A stretch of DNA of 64,000 bases from Streptomyces caniferus (GTDB lineage Bacteria; Actinomycetota; Actinomycetes; Streptomycetales; Streptomycetaceae): NCBI RefSeq assembly GCF_009811555.1, contig NZ_BLIN01000005.1, positions 1,435,501 through 1,499,500 of the forward strand. The letters are read 5' to 3'. The number at the start of each line of letters is the position of its first letter. Within the stretch, counting starts at the first letter, position 1. The position numbers and the translations under genes are program-made. The notes under the pieces are model-generated. The model was not told where the DNA came from. It searched no databases and was given only the letters and a program-made list of their open reading frames with translations. Positions 25,022 to 37,552 of this stretch are shown here, one piece after another.

Positions 25022-25552
25022 TCACGCGGCGCCGCCCTCCACCAGCCCCGCCGCCCACTGCCGCAGGGTCGTGAAGTCGTCCGGGAGCAGTCCCTTCGCG
25101 GGATCGACCCGGTACGGCAGGGCCCGGCCCCGGTGGTGGCGGGCGATCCAGGCGAGGTCCCGGGGGCCGATCTCGTCGTCCACCCAGGCGAAGGGCCGGC
25201 CGGCGGCGGAGGCGACGAGGTGGCGGGTCTTCCAGTGCACGCCCTCCGGATCCTGGTGGTGCATCCGCGGCCACTCCAGCGCGGGCAGCTCCGGCAGGCC
25301 CAGGACGGGGGCGATCCAGGTGTTGGCCTCCGTCTTCCAGGTCGTCGCCCAGACGATCCGGAAGCCCAGATCCAGCAGGAGCGGGCCATGAGCGGGATTG
25401 AGCCATACCCGCAGGGCCGGGCGCGGCGGCTCCCAGCCCGTGGGCCGCATCCGCAGCGTGGTGTAGCCCTCGGGCCGTCGTTGCGGCTTCGCCCGCCAGG
25501 GGTTGAGCGGGCCGTCGACGTCGAGGAAGAGCAGGGGCACGGTGGGATCCAC
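25022..25552 (-). CDS. HAD-like domain protein of RNA-repair-associated type
   Basis: About 176 aa with an N-terminal HAD motif I PLLFLDVDGPLNPWRAKPQ and motif II LLDLGFRIVWATTW, then HWKTRHLVA and FAWVDDEIGPRD as motif III/IV (Asp-Asp). It matches the short capless HAD group found in actinobacterial Swiss-Army-Knife RNA repair contexts as I recall it; no RNA ligase is adjacent here. GTG at 25552 is preferred because homologues start just before the PLLFLDVDG strand, though an in-frame start at 25663 exists. Expected to be a phosphatase/nucleotidase; substrate unknown. Confidence 0.7.
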   Translation of the reverse strand: MDPTVPLLFLDVDGPLNPWRAKPQRRPEGYTTLRMRPTGWEPPRPALRVWLNPAHGPLLLDLGFRIVWATTWKTEANTWIAPVLGLPELPALEWPRMHHQDPEGVHWKTRHLVASAAGRPFAWVDDEIGPRDLAWIARHHRGRALPYRVDPAKGLLPDDFTTLRQWAAGLVEGGAA

Positions 25553-25691
25553 GACGTCATGATTCCGCGCCCGGCGCCGGAGCAACCGCTTCCGACCGGC
25601 GGAAACCGATGCATCGGCGCAATCGCCCGCGGCGGCCCACCCGCCCTGGGGCAGGGGCGCCACGGCCTCGCGGCCGCCCCCGGAAACGGAA

Positions 25692-25724
25692 CCGCCCCGG
25701 CCGGCAGGGTGCCGGCCGGGGCGG
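25692..25724. terminator. Strong hairpin terminator after isocitrate dehydrogenase
   Basis: 15-bp perfect GC stem (CCGCCCCGGCCGGCA and complement) with a GGG loop, 23 bp beyond the leftward icd stop. Confidence 0.85.
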
Positions 25725-25747
25725 AAGGACCTTCCGCGGCTGTCGCC

Positions 25748-29294
<3,547 letters not shown>

Positions 29295-29392
29295 CCTGAC
29301 CGCCGCGGCCGACGGCGCGAGGACGGCCGGATGCGGCGCAGTGACCGAGGGCGCGGCCGCGGAAGGCGCCGCGCCCCGGGAAGAACGGCCGG

Positions 29393-29956
29393 TCAGCCGA
29401 CCTTCACCCACTCCTTGCAGCCATTGGTCTCGAACGTCTCCCCCTTGTTGACGGTGACGCGGGCCGGGCCCTGGGGCGTGCCGTTGGCGATGATGCTGTC
29501 CATCTCGCCGCTGGAGTCCTTGGCGCGCGCCCAATAGCAGAGCGGCACGTCGGAGGCGGCCGGACCGCCGGTCTTGTACGTGCCGGCGGCGATGTCCTCC
29601 CCCACGAGATAGCCGCCCTGGCCGACCGCGGCGGCCGGACTCGCCGGCGCCTCCGCCTTCTCCGCGGGCTCCGCTGCGCTCTTCGGCTTCGCGGCGCTCT
29701 TCGGCTTCACCGCCCCGGCCTTGGCGGTCTTGGCGGTGACGGTGACCGTGACGGTGGGGGCGGGCTTCGCCTCGGCCTTCTTGGCGCCGTCGCCACCGCT
29801 TCCGACCGCCGCTCCGAGCCCGAAGACGATGAGCGCACAGACCGCACCCACGACGATCCTGAGTGCGGGGTGCTTCTTCTTCGGCTGCTGCGCGGGCGGC
29901 GGGGCGTAGGGGTGGGGCTGCTGACCGAACGGCGCGGGCTGCTGCGAGTACGACAT
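29393..29956 (-). CDS. Membrane-anchored protein with YLVGxDIxxGTY domain
   Basis: 187-aa protein of unknown function. A Gln/Pro-rich cytoplasmic N-terminus and KKKH stop-transfer are followed by one membrane helix (LRIVVGAVCALIVFGLGAAV, about residues 33-52), a long Ala/Lys/Pro-rich spacer with repeated PKSAA, and an extracellular C-terminal domain YLVGEDIAAGTYKTGG ... CYWARAKDSSGEMD ... ETNGCKEWVKVG with two Cys that could pair. I have seen this domain often in Streptomyces lipoproteins and surface proteins. ATG at 29956 has GGGGGAT upstream. The next gene upstream encodes another anchored protein, so they may form a surface pair. Confidence 0.8.
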   Translation of the reverse strand: MSYSQQPAPFGQQPHPYAPPPAQQPKKKHPALRIVVGAVCALIVFGLGAAVGSGGDGAKKAEAKPAPTVTVTVTAKTAKAGAVKPKSAAKPKSAAEPAEKAEAPASPAAAVGQGGYLVGEDIAAGTYKTGGPAASDVPLCYWARAKDSSGEMDSIIANGTPQGPARVTVNKGETFETNGCKEWVKVG

Positions 29957-30082
29957 GAACGATCCCCCTTGCATCTGTGATGGTGTCGTGAAGACCGCTC
30001 ATTGCCGTTGAAGGTTGTACGGCCGCCTCCCGCACCCGCCGCACCTCCCCTTACGCCCCGTCGCCCCTGGTCCGGGCGGCCA

Positions 30083-30946
30083 TCAGGCCGGCAGGCTCCG
30101 CAGCCAGACGGCGACCCCGTGGTGATGGCTGCAGGTACCCCGCCGGTGTTGGCTGTGGCTGTACGTCCCGTCGTTGCACTGGGCGGAGGCGCCTGCCGGA
30201 GCCTGCCCCTCCTCCCCACCGCCACTCGTCGAGCCACTGCCACTCGTCGAGCCACTGCCACCGTCGGAACCCGTCCCTCCGGAGGAGCTGGAACCGCCGG
30301 AGGAGCCTCCCTCGTCCGCGCCGGAGCCGCCGTCGTCCGCACCGGCACCACCGGAGGCCGTGGAGCCCCCGGAGGTCGTGGACCCCCCGCCGGAGACGGA
30401 ACCGTCCGCGTCGGCCGGCTCCTGCGTGGGCTCGGCCGCGCCGCCGCCCGTGGCCTCTGCCGCGTCGGGTGCGTCGCAGCTCTCCCCGGTCTTCACGACG
30501 GCGAACGTCAGCGTCTCGGTGTCCCGCATGACGGACCCGGCGGCCGGCTCCTGATCACAGACCTGCCAGTTCCGGTCCCACACCTGCATACGGTGCCGAA
30601 CGGACAGATCCCGGCTCTTGAACAGGTGGATGCCCTCGCCCTGCGCCGCGTCCTGCGCCGCCTGCAGGTTCCGGCCGGTGTAGTCCGGCACCGTGACGGC
30701 GTCGCCCCGACCGTCGGAGGCATCTGCCGCGTCGGAGGCATCGGGGGTGGCCGTGGGGACGGCGGTAGCGTCCCCCGTGGCGGCGGACTTGGCCGCGGAC
30801 GTGGTGACGGACGACTTCGTCCCGTCGTCGCCGTTCATCAGGTTGACGCACCCGCCGACCAGCAACACGAAGACCGCGATGACCGCACAGCCGAGCTTGG
30901 CGTTCTTCCTGTCCTCCGGCGACATCGACCCTTGGTTTCCCGTCAT
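30083..30946 (-). CDS. Anchored PASTA-like protein with C-terminal DUF3761 domain
   Basis: 287-aa protein. A single hydrophobic helix (LGCAVIAVFVLLVGGCVNLM, about residues 18-37, ending in a Cys that may be lipidated) anchors it outside the membrane. Then comes a PASTA-like domain (VTVPDYTGRNLQAAQDAAQ, with GIHLF and VCDQEPAAGS typical of PASTA), a long Gly/Ser-rich low-complexity linker, and a C-terminal DUF3761-type Cys/His segment (CNDGTYSHSQHRRGTCSHHH) that looks like a small zinc or Cys-bonded domain. PASTA domains bind cell-wall muropeptides in kinases and PBPs, so a cell wall role is likely. Confidence 0.85.
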   Translation of the reverse strand: MTGNQGSMSPEDRKNAKLGCAVIAVFVLLVGGCVNLMNGDDGTKSSVTTSAAKSAATGDATAVPTATPDASDAADASDGRGDAVTVPDYTGRNLQAAQDAAQGEGIHLFKSRDLSVRHRMQVWDRNWQVCDQEPAAGSVMRDTETLTFAVVKTGESCDAPDAAEATGGGAAEPTQEPADADGSVSGGGSTTSGGSTASGGAGADDGGSGADEGGSSGGSSSSGGTGSDGGSGSTSGSGSTSGGGEEGQAPAGASAQCNDGTYSHSQHRRGTCSHHHGVAVWLRSLPA

Positions 30947-31946
30947 ACGGCCCCCTTCCTTGCAACTGCACACTCCCCTGCGTGCATGGCCCTGCCCACG
31001 GCCGCGAGCCGCCGCCCGGCTGAAACCGGAGGGACAAGTGGTGAAGCGAGAAGCGAGAAGCGAGGTGAGCGCCAAGACGGCCCCATCTCAGGCGAGTTGG
31101 CCCACCTGCTGCCGATACGTCACATTCCCCCGCGTTACCGGGATTTCCTCCCTGGGTGCCCAGAACAGGGAGAGTAGCGAGTGGTTGAACATCGAAGTAG
31201 ATGAAGTGGAGAACCTGTGACGATGTCGTGACCGAAATGCGCGGGCCAAGCCTTCGGGGTGCACGGCCAGGAGATGGCGGCGCGGCCGCACTCGTCCCCT
31301 CGACGCGAAAGCGATCGTCACCGCTCCCCGATCCGACAGGACGATCGGTCGATGAACTGCGGGCGACCACCACATCGTTCGCGGTCATGGCGAAGGTACG
31401 TACCAGGTCACAGGGGAGCGCGTGCCCCTGCCGCGCGCCTTCCGGGAAGCCAGATCGCCCGACTTTTATCGCCGAAGCAATGTGCGCGGCCGCCCATCAG
31501 TGAATAGTCTGCTTTCCCTAGTCGGCACTTCATGAGCGAAGTTGACAGTCCGCTTGCGCAGCACATGTATCCCCACGTACAGGAGATTCCGGTGATTGCC
31601 CCTCAAGGCCGAATCGGACTTCCGTCTGCGCACGAGACCACGCCGCCGCACGAGCCGGATACGCGGGCCACGGACATCGTCCCCCGCCCTGCCCGGCCTC
31701 CCCGTCGCCCCGGCCCCCGTCACTGCCGCCCCGACCGACAGCACCGTCGCCCCGACCGTCAAGGACGCCGGGCATTCGAGGCCCTCCGGCCCCATGGCCG
31801 TCCGCCCGGCGCGACGCACTCCCCCCTACGCCGGACTCCGCTGCGGCGGACGCCCACCCGGAGGCCTGAAAAGTGCCTGTTCACGCCCCCTTTGCGCACG
31901 GCGAGAGCCTGCCCCTCGTGCCCGAGAAGACTGTGACGGGGCAGCC
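30947..31946. other. 1-kb region without a convincing gene
   Basis: Between the PASTA/DUF3761 gene and the gene at 31947. Several frames are open on both strands but none has a family signature, good ribosome binding site or consistent codon pattern. A TTGACA hexamer occurs near 31542. The upstream (leftward) promoter of the PASTA gene must lie near its left end. Confidence 0.6.
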
Positions 31947-32888
31947 GTGAGACGCCAACCGGCATTCGACCGGAATCCGGCGCGGGACGACTCCCGGCTG
32001 CGCGCCGTGGTGGAGGACGCCGCGATGGGCCGCTGGGAAAGCGCACACGAACTCCTGACCGCGACCGGCGCCGACTGGGACCGCCGCATCTTCCGCCTCC
32101 AGGTACTCGCCCGCGCGGGGGCACGGCTCACCTTCGCCGACACCTGGGCCCAGGCCGAACCTCGTTCGCCGCACGCCCTGGCCCTCCTCGCCACCGTCCA
32201 GGCCCTGCGCTCGATGGCCCGCCCGCGAGGACACGGCAGCGGCCCGGAGATGGAAGAGGCGTGGGAGACCTGCCATGCCGCCGGGGACGCCCTGCCGGCC
32301 GACCCGACGCCGTACGTCGTCATGCTGGCCCTGCTGCGCTACCACTCCCCCGACCGCGACCGGCAGTGGCGGGAGACGGTGCACAGCGTGTGGCGGGAGG
32401 TCGAGGAACGTGACCCGTGGAACAGGGAGGCGCACCACGAGCTCCTCACCTACATGTTCCCCGACTGGCACGGCGTGGCGGGCGAGATGTTCCACTGGGC
32501 GCAGGAGCGGTGCGCCCATGTGCCCCGCGGGATGCCGTTGCACACCCTGCCGCTGGTCGCGCTCGCCGAGTCGCACCGCATGCGGATGAAGAAGGAAGGC
32601 CACCGGTACGGCCTGACGGTCCACCCCTGGACGGACAACCCGTCGACCCAGCAGGCGTGGGTGAACTGGTGGACGTACCGGGCCCCTTCCAGGCCGCACG
32701 CCGCCTTCCACGAGGACGCCAACTACCTGGCCCACGCGATGTCCTTCGCGAACCAGCACCGGGCGGTGGCCGAGGTGTTCGACGCCATCGGCCCGTACGC
32801 GACGGATGTGCCGTGGAGCTACTGCGGAGACGCTCAGCAGCTCTTCGCCCGTCATCGGAAGTGGGCGGTCAAGGGCTCCGCACCGTAG
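31947..32888 (+). CDS. Conserved helical protein of unknown function
   Basis: 313-aa, cytoplasmic, mostly alpha-helical and rich in Trp/His/Arg. Segments such as WESAHELLTATGADWDRRIF, LQVLARAGARLTFADTW and SPHALALLATVQALRSM look like degenerate TPR helices; later there is FPDWHGVAGEMFHWAQ and YGLTVHPWTDNPSTQQAWVN. I do not recognise the family and no catalytic motif is certain. GTG at 31947 is preferred, GGGG about 5 nt upstream. It lies 71 bp before an amino acid permease gene on the same strand, so they may be cotranscribed. Confidence 0.65.
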   Translation: MRRQPAFDRNPARDDSRLRAVVEDAAMGRWESAHELLTATGADWDRRIFRLQVLARAGARLTFADTWAQAEPRSPHALALLATVQALRSMARPRGHGSGPEMEEAWETCHAAGDALPADPTPYVVMLALLRYHSPDRDRQWRETVHSVWREVEERDPWNREAHHELLTYMFPDWHGVAGEMFHWAQERCAHVPRGMPLHTLPLVALAESHRMRMKKEGHRYGLTVHPWTDNPSTQQAWVNWWTYRAPSRPHAAFHEDANYLAHAMSFANQHRAVAEVFDAIGPYATDVPWSYCGDAQQLFARHRKWAVKGSAP

Positions 32889-32959
32889 CGCCGCCCGCGA
32901 CCGAGCGGACCGATGGTGTTCCACAAGCCGACGCGCCACCAAGAGGAGAGGCTCCAGCC

Positions 32960-34492
32960 ATGCCATTGGACATACCAAGCGTCACGCAGACGGAGGAGGA
33001 ACGCCTCGCCGAACTCGGCATCACCCAGACCCTGGACCGCTCGATGTCCGGACGGCAGAACTTCGCCGTCTCCTTCACGATCATCAGCATCCTGTCCGGC
33101 TGCCTGACCATGTACGGGTTCGGCATGAACACCGGCGGGCCCGCGCTCATCATGTGGGGCTGGGTTCTCGTCGGCCTGATGACCCTGTTCGTCGGCCTGT
33201 CCATGGCCGAGGTCTGCTCCTCGTACCCGACCTCCGCCGGTCTCTACTTCTGGGCGCACAAGCTCGCCCCGCAGAAGTCGGCTCCGGCCTGGGCCTGGTT
33301 CACCGGCTGGTTCAACACGCTCGGCCAGGTGGCCGTCACCGCGGGCATCGACTTCGGCGCCGCGTCGTTCCTCAACGCCTACCTGAACCTCCAGTTCAGC
33401 TACGCCGCCACACCCGTCCACACGATCACCCTCTTCGGGGTGATCCTCCTGCTGCACGCCATCGTGAACACCTTCCGGGTGCGCGTCGTCGGCTTCTTCA
33501 ACACCGTCTCGGTGTGGTGGCACCTGATCGGCGTCGTGGTGATCGTCGGCGCCCTGCTGCTGATCCCCGACAAGCACCAGTCCCCCGGGTTCGTCTTCAC
33601 CGAGTTCGTCAACAACACCGGCTGGGGATCCGCGGTCTACGTCGCGCTCATCGGTCTCCTGATGGCGCAGTACACGTTCACCGGCTATGACGCCTCCGCC
33701 CACATGACGGAGGAGACGAAGAACGCCTCGGTCGAGGGGCCGAAGGGGATCGTCCGCTCCATCGTCGTGTCCTGGGTCGCCGGATTCGTGCTGCTCTTCG
33801 GCCTGACCTTCGCCATCCAGTCCTACACCGGCGCCCTGAAGTCGGGCACCGGTGTGCCGCCCGCGCAGATCTTCATGGACGCGCTCGGCGCGAGCACCGG
33901 CAAGCTGATGCTGCTCGTCATCATCGGCGCCCAGCTGTTCTGCGGTATGGCCTCGGTGACCGCCAACTCCCGCATGATCTACGCCTTCTCGCGCGACGGC
34001 GCGCTGCCGTTCTCCGCCGTCTGGCACAAGCTCCACCCGGGCACCCGCACCCCGACCAACGCGGTGTGGCTCGCCGCCGGCGGCGCGTTCGTCCTCGGCC
34101 TGCCGTACCTCTTCAACACCACCGCGTACGCCGCCGTCACCTCCATCGCGACGATCGGCCTCTACATCGCCTACGTGGTGCCCACCCTGCTGCGGCTGCG
34201 CCAGGGGGAGAACTTCCGGCGCGGTCCCTGGCACCTGGGGCGCTGGTCCCGGCCCGTGGGCCTGGTCGCGGTCGGCTGGGTCGTGATCATCACCGTGCTG
34301 TTCATGCTGCCCCAGCTGAACCCGGTGACCCTGGAGACCTTCAACTACGCGCCCATCACCGTGGGTGTGGTGCTGGTCTTCGCCGGCACCTGGTGGTTCG
34401 TCTCCGCCCGCAAGTGGTTCCTCAACCCGCAGCACCCCCGGAGCAACCCGTCGCAGAATCCGACCCCGGAACGCGCAGCCTCCTCGGGCTGA
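32960..34492 (+). CDS. APC-superfamily amino acid permease (GABA/choline-type)
   Basis: 510-aa permease with 12 predicted membrane helices. The first helix region FAVSFTIISILSGCLTMYGF with the unwound Gly-rich segment, the conserved GLSMAEVCSSYPTSAGLYFW (TM3 region typical of the amino acid/choline transporter subgroup) and the helix 6-7 block TGYDASAHMTEETKNAS are clear. This subgroup imports GABA, other amino acids or amines with protons. ATG at 32960 has AGGAGAGG upstream. The C-terminal tail is Pro/Asn-rich. Last ordinary gene before the accessory island begins. Confidence 0.94.
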   Translation: MPLDIPSVTQTEEERLAELGITQTLDRSMSGRQNFAVSFTIISILSGCLTMYGFGMNTGGPALIMWGWVLVGLMTLFVGLSMAEVCSSYPTSAGLYFWAHKLAPQKSAPAWAWFTGWFNTLGQVAVTAGIDFGAASFLNAYLNLQFSYAATPVHTITLFGVILLLHAIVNTFRVRVVGFFNTVSVWWHLIGVVVIVGALLLIPDKHQSPGFVFTEFVNNTGWGSAVYVALIGLLMAQYTFTGYDASAHMTEETKNASVEGPKGIVRSIVVSWVAGFVLLFGLTFAIQSYTGALKSGTGVPPAQIFMDALGASTGKLMLLVIIGAQLFCGMASVTANSRMIYAFSRDGALPFSAVWHKLHPGTRTPTNAVWLAAGGAFVLGLPYLFNTTAYAAVTSIATIGLYIAYVVPTLLRLRQGENFRRGPWHLGRWSRPVGLVAVGWVVIITVLFMLPQLNPVTLETFNYAPITVGVVLVFAGTWWFVSARKWFLNPQHPRSNPSQNPTPERAASSG

Positions 34493-34704
34493 GCCCACCG
34501 GGCCGAGACACCCCTGCCCGGCCCACCCACCCACCGGCTACGGCCCGCCGCCCCATCCCAGGGACCCTCTTCCCTGCGAGACGGGCGGCGGGCCGCTGGT
34601 CGTGGCCTCAGCGCCTCCCGCGGTCGAGGGCGGCGACCTCGCGTTTCTACGTTGCTGGCTCGACTCCAGGAAACGTGCTCAGTCATCGACTGACTCGCAC
34701 ACGA

Positions 34705-35226
34705 CTACTGACGAATGCTCCAAACGACATCACGTTCCTCAGTTCCTCCTGGAGGCCCGAGTGGGTCATCTCCGCCCTGCAGAGCGGTGATTCTTCCGCA
34801 CAACACAAACCCTGAACCACTTCTGGACCGCAGGAAGACGGCGAGATACCGTCCCCTCCAAGTGGAGGCCAGACCTGAGAAATCCAGAATCTGCTGAGCT
34901 TCGCCCTCGCCTGCCGGACGAATCTCAATCGACTCGTAGTGAGTCACCAGCTGCATGGCCTTCACATCTTCGAAAAGCAGGTCGAGACATGCACTGTCCG
35001 TACCGTCGGGGACTGCACGAAGGAGCAGTTGAGAGTGCCCCACGCCATAGCGCCAGACCCTGAAGGCGCGTTCCGACCTGAACAGGCCCTCGGAACTGGC
35101 AGCGTCACCCGGATGGATTATCAACTGGACGGCCTCCTCGATACCAGGTTGAACGATACGTGTGTGCCAGATTCTGAAGCGAGGAATGACTCCAGCTTCC
35201 TGCACCAAGCACCATCCCCTGGCCAC
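34705..35226 (-). CDS. Hypothetical protein of island edge
   Basis: Up to 173 aa, unknown family. Reads as a soluble alpha/beta protein: a segment HTRIVQPGIEEAVQLIIHPG, then LLLRAVPDGTDSACLDLLFEDV and MQLVTHYESIEIRPA, ending in a FVLCGRI strand. GC and codon use are visibly lower than in genes to its left, marking the start of transferred DNA. The start is uncertain: GTG at 35226 gives the longest form, later GTGs are possible. Its neighbour on the other side is a fragment of a Ku gene. Confidence 0.5.
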   Translation of the reverse strand: MARGWCLVQEAGVIPRFRIWHTRIVQPGIEEAVQLIIHPGDAASSEGLFRSERAFRVWRYGVGHSQLLLRAVPDGTDSACLDLLFEDVKAMQLVTHYESIEIRPAGEGEAQQILDFSGLASTWRGRYLAVFLRSRSGSGFVLCGRITALQGGDDPLGPPGGTEERDVVWSIRQ

Positions 35227-35382
35227 TCGTTATAAGTAGCCGCTCCCTGATCCATTCCGAACCCATCGAGAGCATCTGGATTTCCATCCACCCTCTGCGG
35301 GCCCAGCGCGATGCGATCGCAGGATGAGTTATGCACCAGTAGGTGTATGCGCAATAGGCGTCGGCCCCGACGGCGGCGCGGC

Positions 35383-35673
35383 ATGCTCGTGCTCCACACT
35401 CTCTTGTGGCCAGAGGAAATCCGCGGCCCCGGAGACATGCCGAGCCCAACACCGGTCACCGAGCGCGAGCTGAGGCTGACCGAGGTGCTGATGGACGAAC
35501 TCGCGGGTGCCGACATCGACCAGCTGCACGACGAGTACGCCGCGGCGCTGGAGCAGCTGGTCGACGCCAAGGCTGTCGGCGAAGCGCTCACGCCGGCGCT
35601 GAAGCCGGCGCCCGTTGTGGATCTCATGACATCGTTGGAAGAATCGGTGCGCGGCCCGGCACGCCCGCGATGA
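35383..35673 (+). pseudogene. C-terminal fragment of Ku (NHEJ DNA end-binding) gene
   Basis: The last about 96 codons read like the C-terminal end of a Streptomyces Ku protein: MLVLHTLLWPEEIRGPGD, then LTEVLMDELAGADIDQLHDE, then AALEQLVDAKAVGEAL and PAPVVDLMTSLEESVR. The beta-barrel ring and most of the DNA-binding core that should precede it are absent; upstream sequence is unrelated Arg-rich noise. An in-frame ATG exists but this cannot be a working Ku. It marks recombination that left only the gene's 3' end, probably during insertion or deletion of accessory DNA. Confidence 0.75.
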
Positions 35674-35796
35674 CGATGAGCAAGATAGAGGCCACCCGTA
35701 CCAAGAGGGCGACTAAAGATCTACTGCGCCAGCGTTATCAGTGCCTACTCAGCCAGCTCTCATGGCGGCCATGGCGAGCGCGTTCGCGGACCCCTA

Positions 35797-36231
35797 TCAG
35801 GTCCAGGCGGTGCAGGAGTTGAGCTTGGTGCCGCCGTCGAATCGCGCCACCTCGATTCCCGAGGCCGCGATGCCGTACTTGTCCTGTCCTTCTGTTTCAA
35901 CGTCCAGGGTAGGGCCCGCGCCTAGATACTGGGAGTTCCACCGCCACTTCACCGTCGCGCTACTCCCGACGCGCTTGCTGAGGAAGCGAATCTTCACATG
36001 GTGCCCGTCAGCGAGCGTGTCCTTGAGCTGCATCCAGATGATGAATCGGCTATATGGCGAGTCTCCCTCCTTAAGATGCAGGATGCCGAACGCTCCCGTC
36101 GTCGCACAATCGGCCGAGACGCGCTGCCCGGCCGCTTGCGCTGACCCAGCTCCGAACAGGCTGATCGCGATGGCGGCGGCGCTCCCTCCAGCCATCATCG
36201 ACATCCGCACCGACTTTTTATGACGCTTCAT
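35797..36231 (-). CDS. Small secreted protein of unknown function
   Basis: 144 aa with a clear Sec signal peptide: basic MKRHKKSVR, hydrophobic MSMMAGGSAAAIAISLFGAG, cleavage after AQA (about residue 33). Mature part, about 111 aa, is beta-rich with aromatic strands (SRFIIWMQLKDTLADGHHVK, TVKWRWNSQYLGAGPTLD) and two Cys (in ADCATTG and LNSCTAW) that likely form a disulfide. I do not recognise the family. Lower GC than core genes. Located among integrase wreckage, so it is likely cargo of an accessory element. Confidence 0.65.
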   Translation of the reverse strand: MKRHKKSVRMSMMAGGSAAAIAISLFGAGSAQAAGQRVSADCATTGAFGILHLKEGDSPYSRFIIWMQLKDTLADGHHVKIRFLSKRVGSSATVKWRWNSQYLGAGPTLDVETEGQDKYGIAASGIEVARFDGGTKLNSCTAWT

Positions 36232-36579
36232 TCGTCTTCCCCCTGTGAGAACTTGGACGCCAACACGCAGGTCAGCGCGGTGGCGGTGGGAAGACTACGG
36301 CTCGTCCCTTCGTCGTGCAACGTACTGCATGGCCAACGCACCACACCATCACGCTGGTTGTTGGAAGTCTGTGACACCGCCGCACTGTCAGCAGGGAGCA
36401 GGTTCGTGAGAACGACCAGACAATCTCCAACTCGGGGCAACAGCGCATTACGTCCTCTGAAGCACTCCCCCACCCTTCATCAACACCCGTGCATGACAGA
36501 TGTGTTACCGGAGTAGATCCGTATAATTTCCCCTATACGAGGCTGCATGTGTGGGCGGCCCAGGGAAGGTAATTGCTCG
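36232..36579. other. Intergenic region with AT-rich promoter-like segment
   Basis: 348 bp between the secreted-protein gene (leftward) and the gene at 36580 (rightward). No gene found. The right end holds a perfect TATAAT within an inverted repeat; see the promoter entry. Confidence 0.55.
36520..36539 (+). promoter_or_regulatory. Candidate -10 box (TATAAT) inside CGTATA-N8-TATACG inverted repeat
   Basis: TATAAT at 36522-36527 is an exact consensus -10, rare in this GC-rich genome, 53 bp before the 36580 start; no good -35 at 17 bp spacing is seen. The arms CGTATA (36520-36525) and TATACG (36534-36539) could be an operator covering it. Confidence 0.5.
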
Positions 36580-36915
36580 ATGGCTACCACCGTGCCCACC
36601 GCCGATGACGTTCAGGCGTTGTCCGACTTCATGCTTCAGCGTGCCGACGAGGAGTGGGAGGCCACCATCGGCGACGACGCCCTGGACCCCGACGCCATGG
36701 CCCGCCTCTTCCGCGTCTCGAACTCCAACAAGCTGGCGATCACGAGCACTACCAGGTGCCTCGTGCACCTCCTGGCCCGATACGAGGTCGACCAGGCTGC
36801 GCTTACCTGGCACCACCTGACCGCCGCCGGCGAGGAGTGGAGGTCACACCCCGACTACCTCCCCGTCTGGGAGAACGCCCAACGCGCGCAGATCCGTCAG
36901 CAGCTCGAGGGCTGA
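36580..36915 (+). CDS. Small hypothetical protein (DUF6221-like ending)
   Basis: 111-aa acidic helical protein. The C-terminal end AAGEEWRSHPDYLPVWEN resembles the HPDYxxxW ending of Streptomyces DUF6221 proteins, which are common on mobile DNA; the rest (LSDFMLQRADEEWEATIG, ARLFRVSNSNKLAITSTTRC) only loosely fits. ATG at 36580 with GGGAAGG upstream. It ends 4 nt before the start of a broken integrase gene, suggesting the two were once an operon of a mobile element. Confidence 0.55.
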   Translation: MATTVPTADDVQALSDFMLQRADEEWEATIGDDALDPDAMARLFRVSNSNKLAITSTTRCLVHLLARYEVDQAALTWHHLTAAGEEWRSHPDYLPVWENAQRAQIRQQLEG

Positions 36916-36919
36916 CGCT

Positions 36920-37552
36920 GTGGACGACGAGGCGGAGGTGGTCGACGCCGAGCTGGCGGACAACGGCCACCTCCCGGCCGCGCACTCCGATACGGCGCCC
37001 TCCCGGCCGGTCGTCGACCGGCACACGATCCTCGCCCGCGGTGAGGCCCTACCCACCGAAGCCGGCCAGCTGACGTACACCGAACGCGACCTGTACGTCA
37101 GCGAGGCCACCGCCGAGAGGCTCAAGAACAAGTCGAAGCCACGCAACACCAGCAAGACCTGCGACTCGCAGCGCGGCATGCTCAAGACGCAGTGCGAGCA
37201 GCAGAGCCACGTCCACCGCCCCTGCACCACCGCGACCTATGTCGCATACGTCGCCACCTTCATCTAGCAGGGCCGCTCCCCCAACGCCATCTCCGTCGCC
37301 ATGTCCGCGATCCCCACCTGGATGCCCGACAACAGGAAGCCCGACACCACCGAGCGCGCGGCATGCTCAACGAGTACAAGATGGATTGGGCCAAACGAGT
37401 CGACGTGAAGAAGGCGCCGGCCATGACAGACGCCATGCTCAGCGCCTGCGGCCCGAACCACCCGATCGGCATCCGCGACCAGCGCGCCCTCAACTGTCGC
37501 ATCGAGCTGGCCGACTTGACCATCGGCAACGCCGCCATCCCAGGGGTGGGGC
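36920..37552 (+). pseudogene. Tyrosine recombinase/integrase, N-terminal and central part, decayed
   Basis: Reads as a phage-type integrase: start GTG DDEAEVV, linker TYTERDLYVSEATAERL, then PCTTATYVAYVATFI where an in-frame TAG (37265-37267) interrupts. The sequence resumes after the stop as GRSPNAISVAMSAIPTWMPD, shifts frame near 37355 (AMLNEYKMDWAKRVDVKKAP), and has lost a few residues before RIELADLTIGN. The remaining C-terminal catalytic half (the Arg, His-x-x-Arg and Tyr motifs) is missing, cut off where the reverse metzincin gene begins. Certainly inactive. Confidence 0.75.

Noticed and set aside
31532..31936. Open frame beginning MSEVDSPLAQHMYPHVQEIP
   Set aside because: The start looks plausible but it turns into Pro/Arg-rich shadow text and lacks a binding site; not called.
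32852..34534. 560-codon open frame on the - strand
   Set aside because: Mirror of the APC permease; His/Glu/Asp-rich shadow.
34493..34704. Possible attachment site after the APC permease
   Set aside because: No repeated core was found at the other island end by eye, so an att call is not supported.
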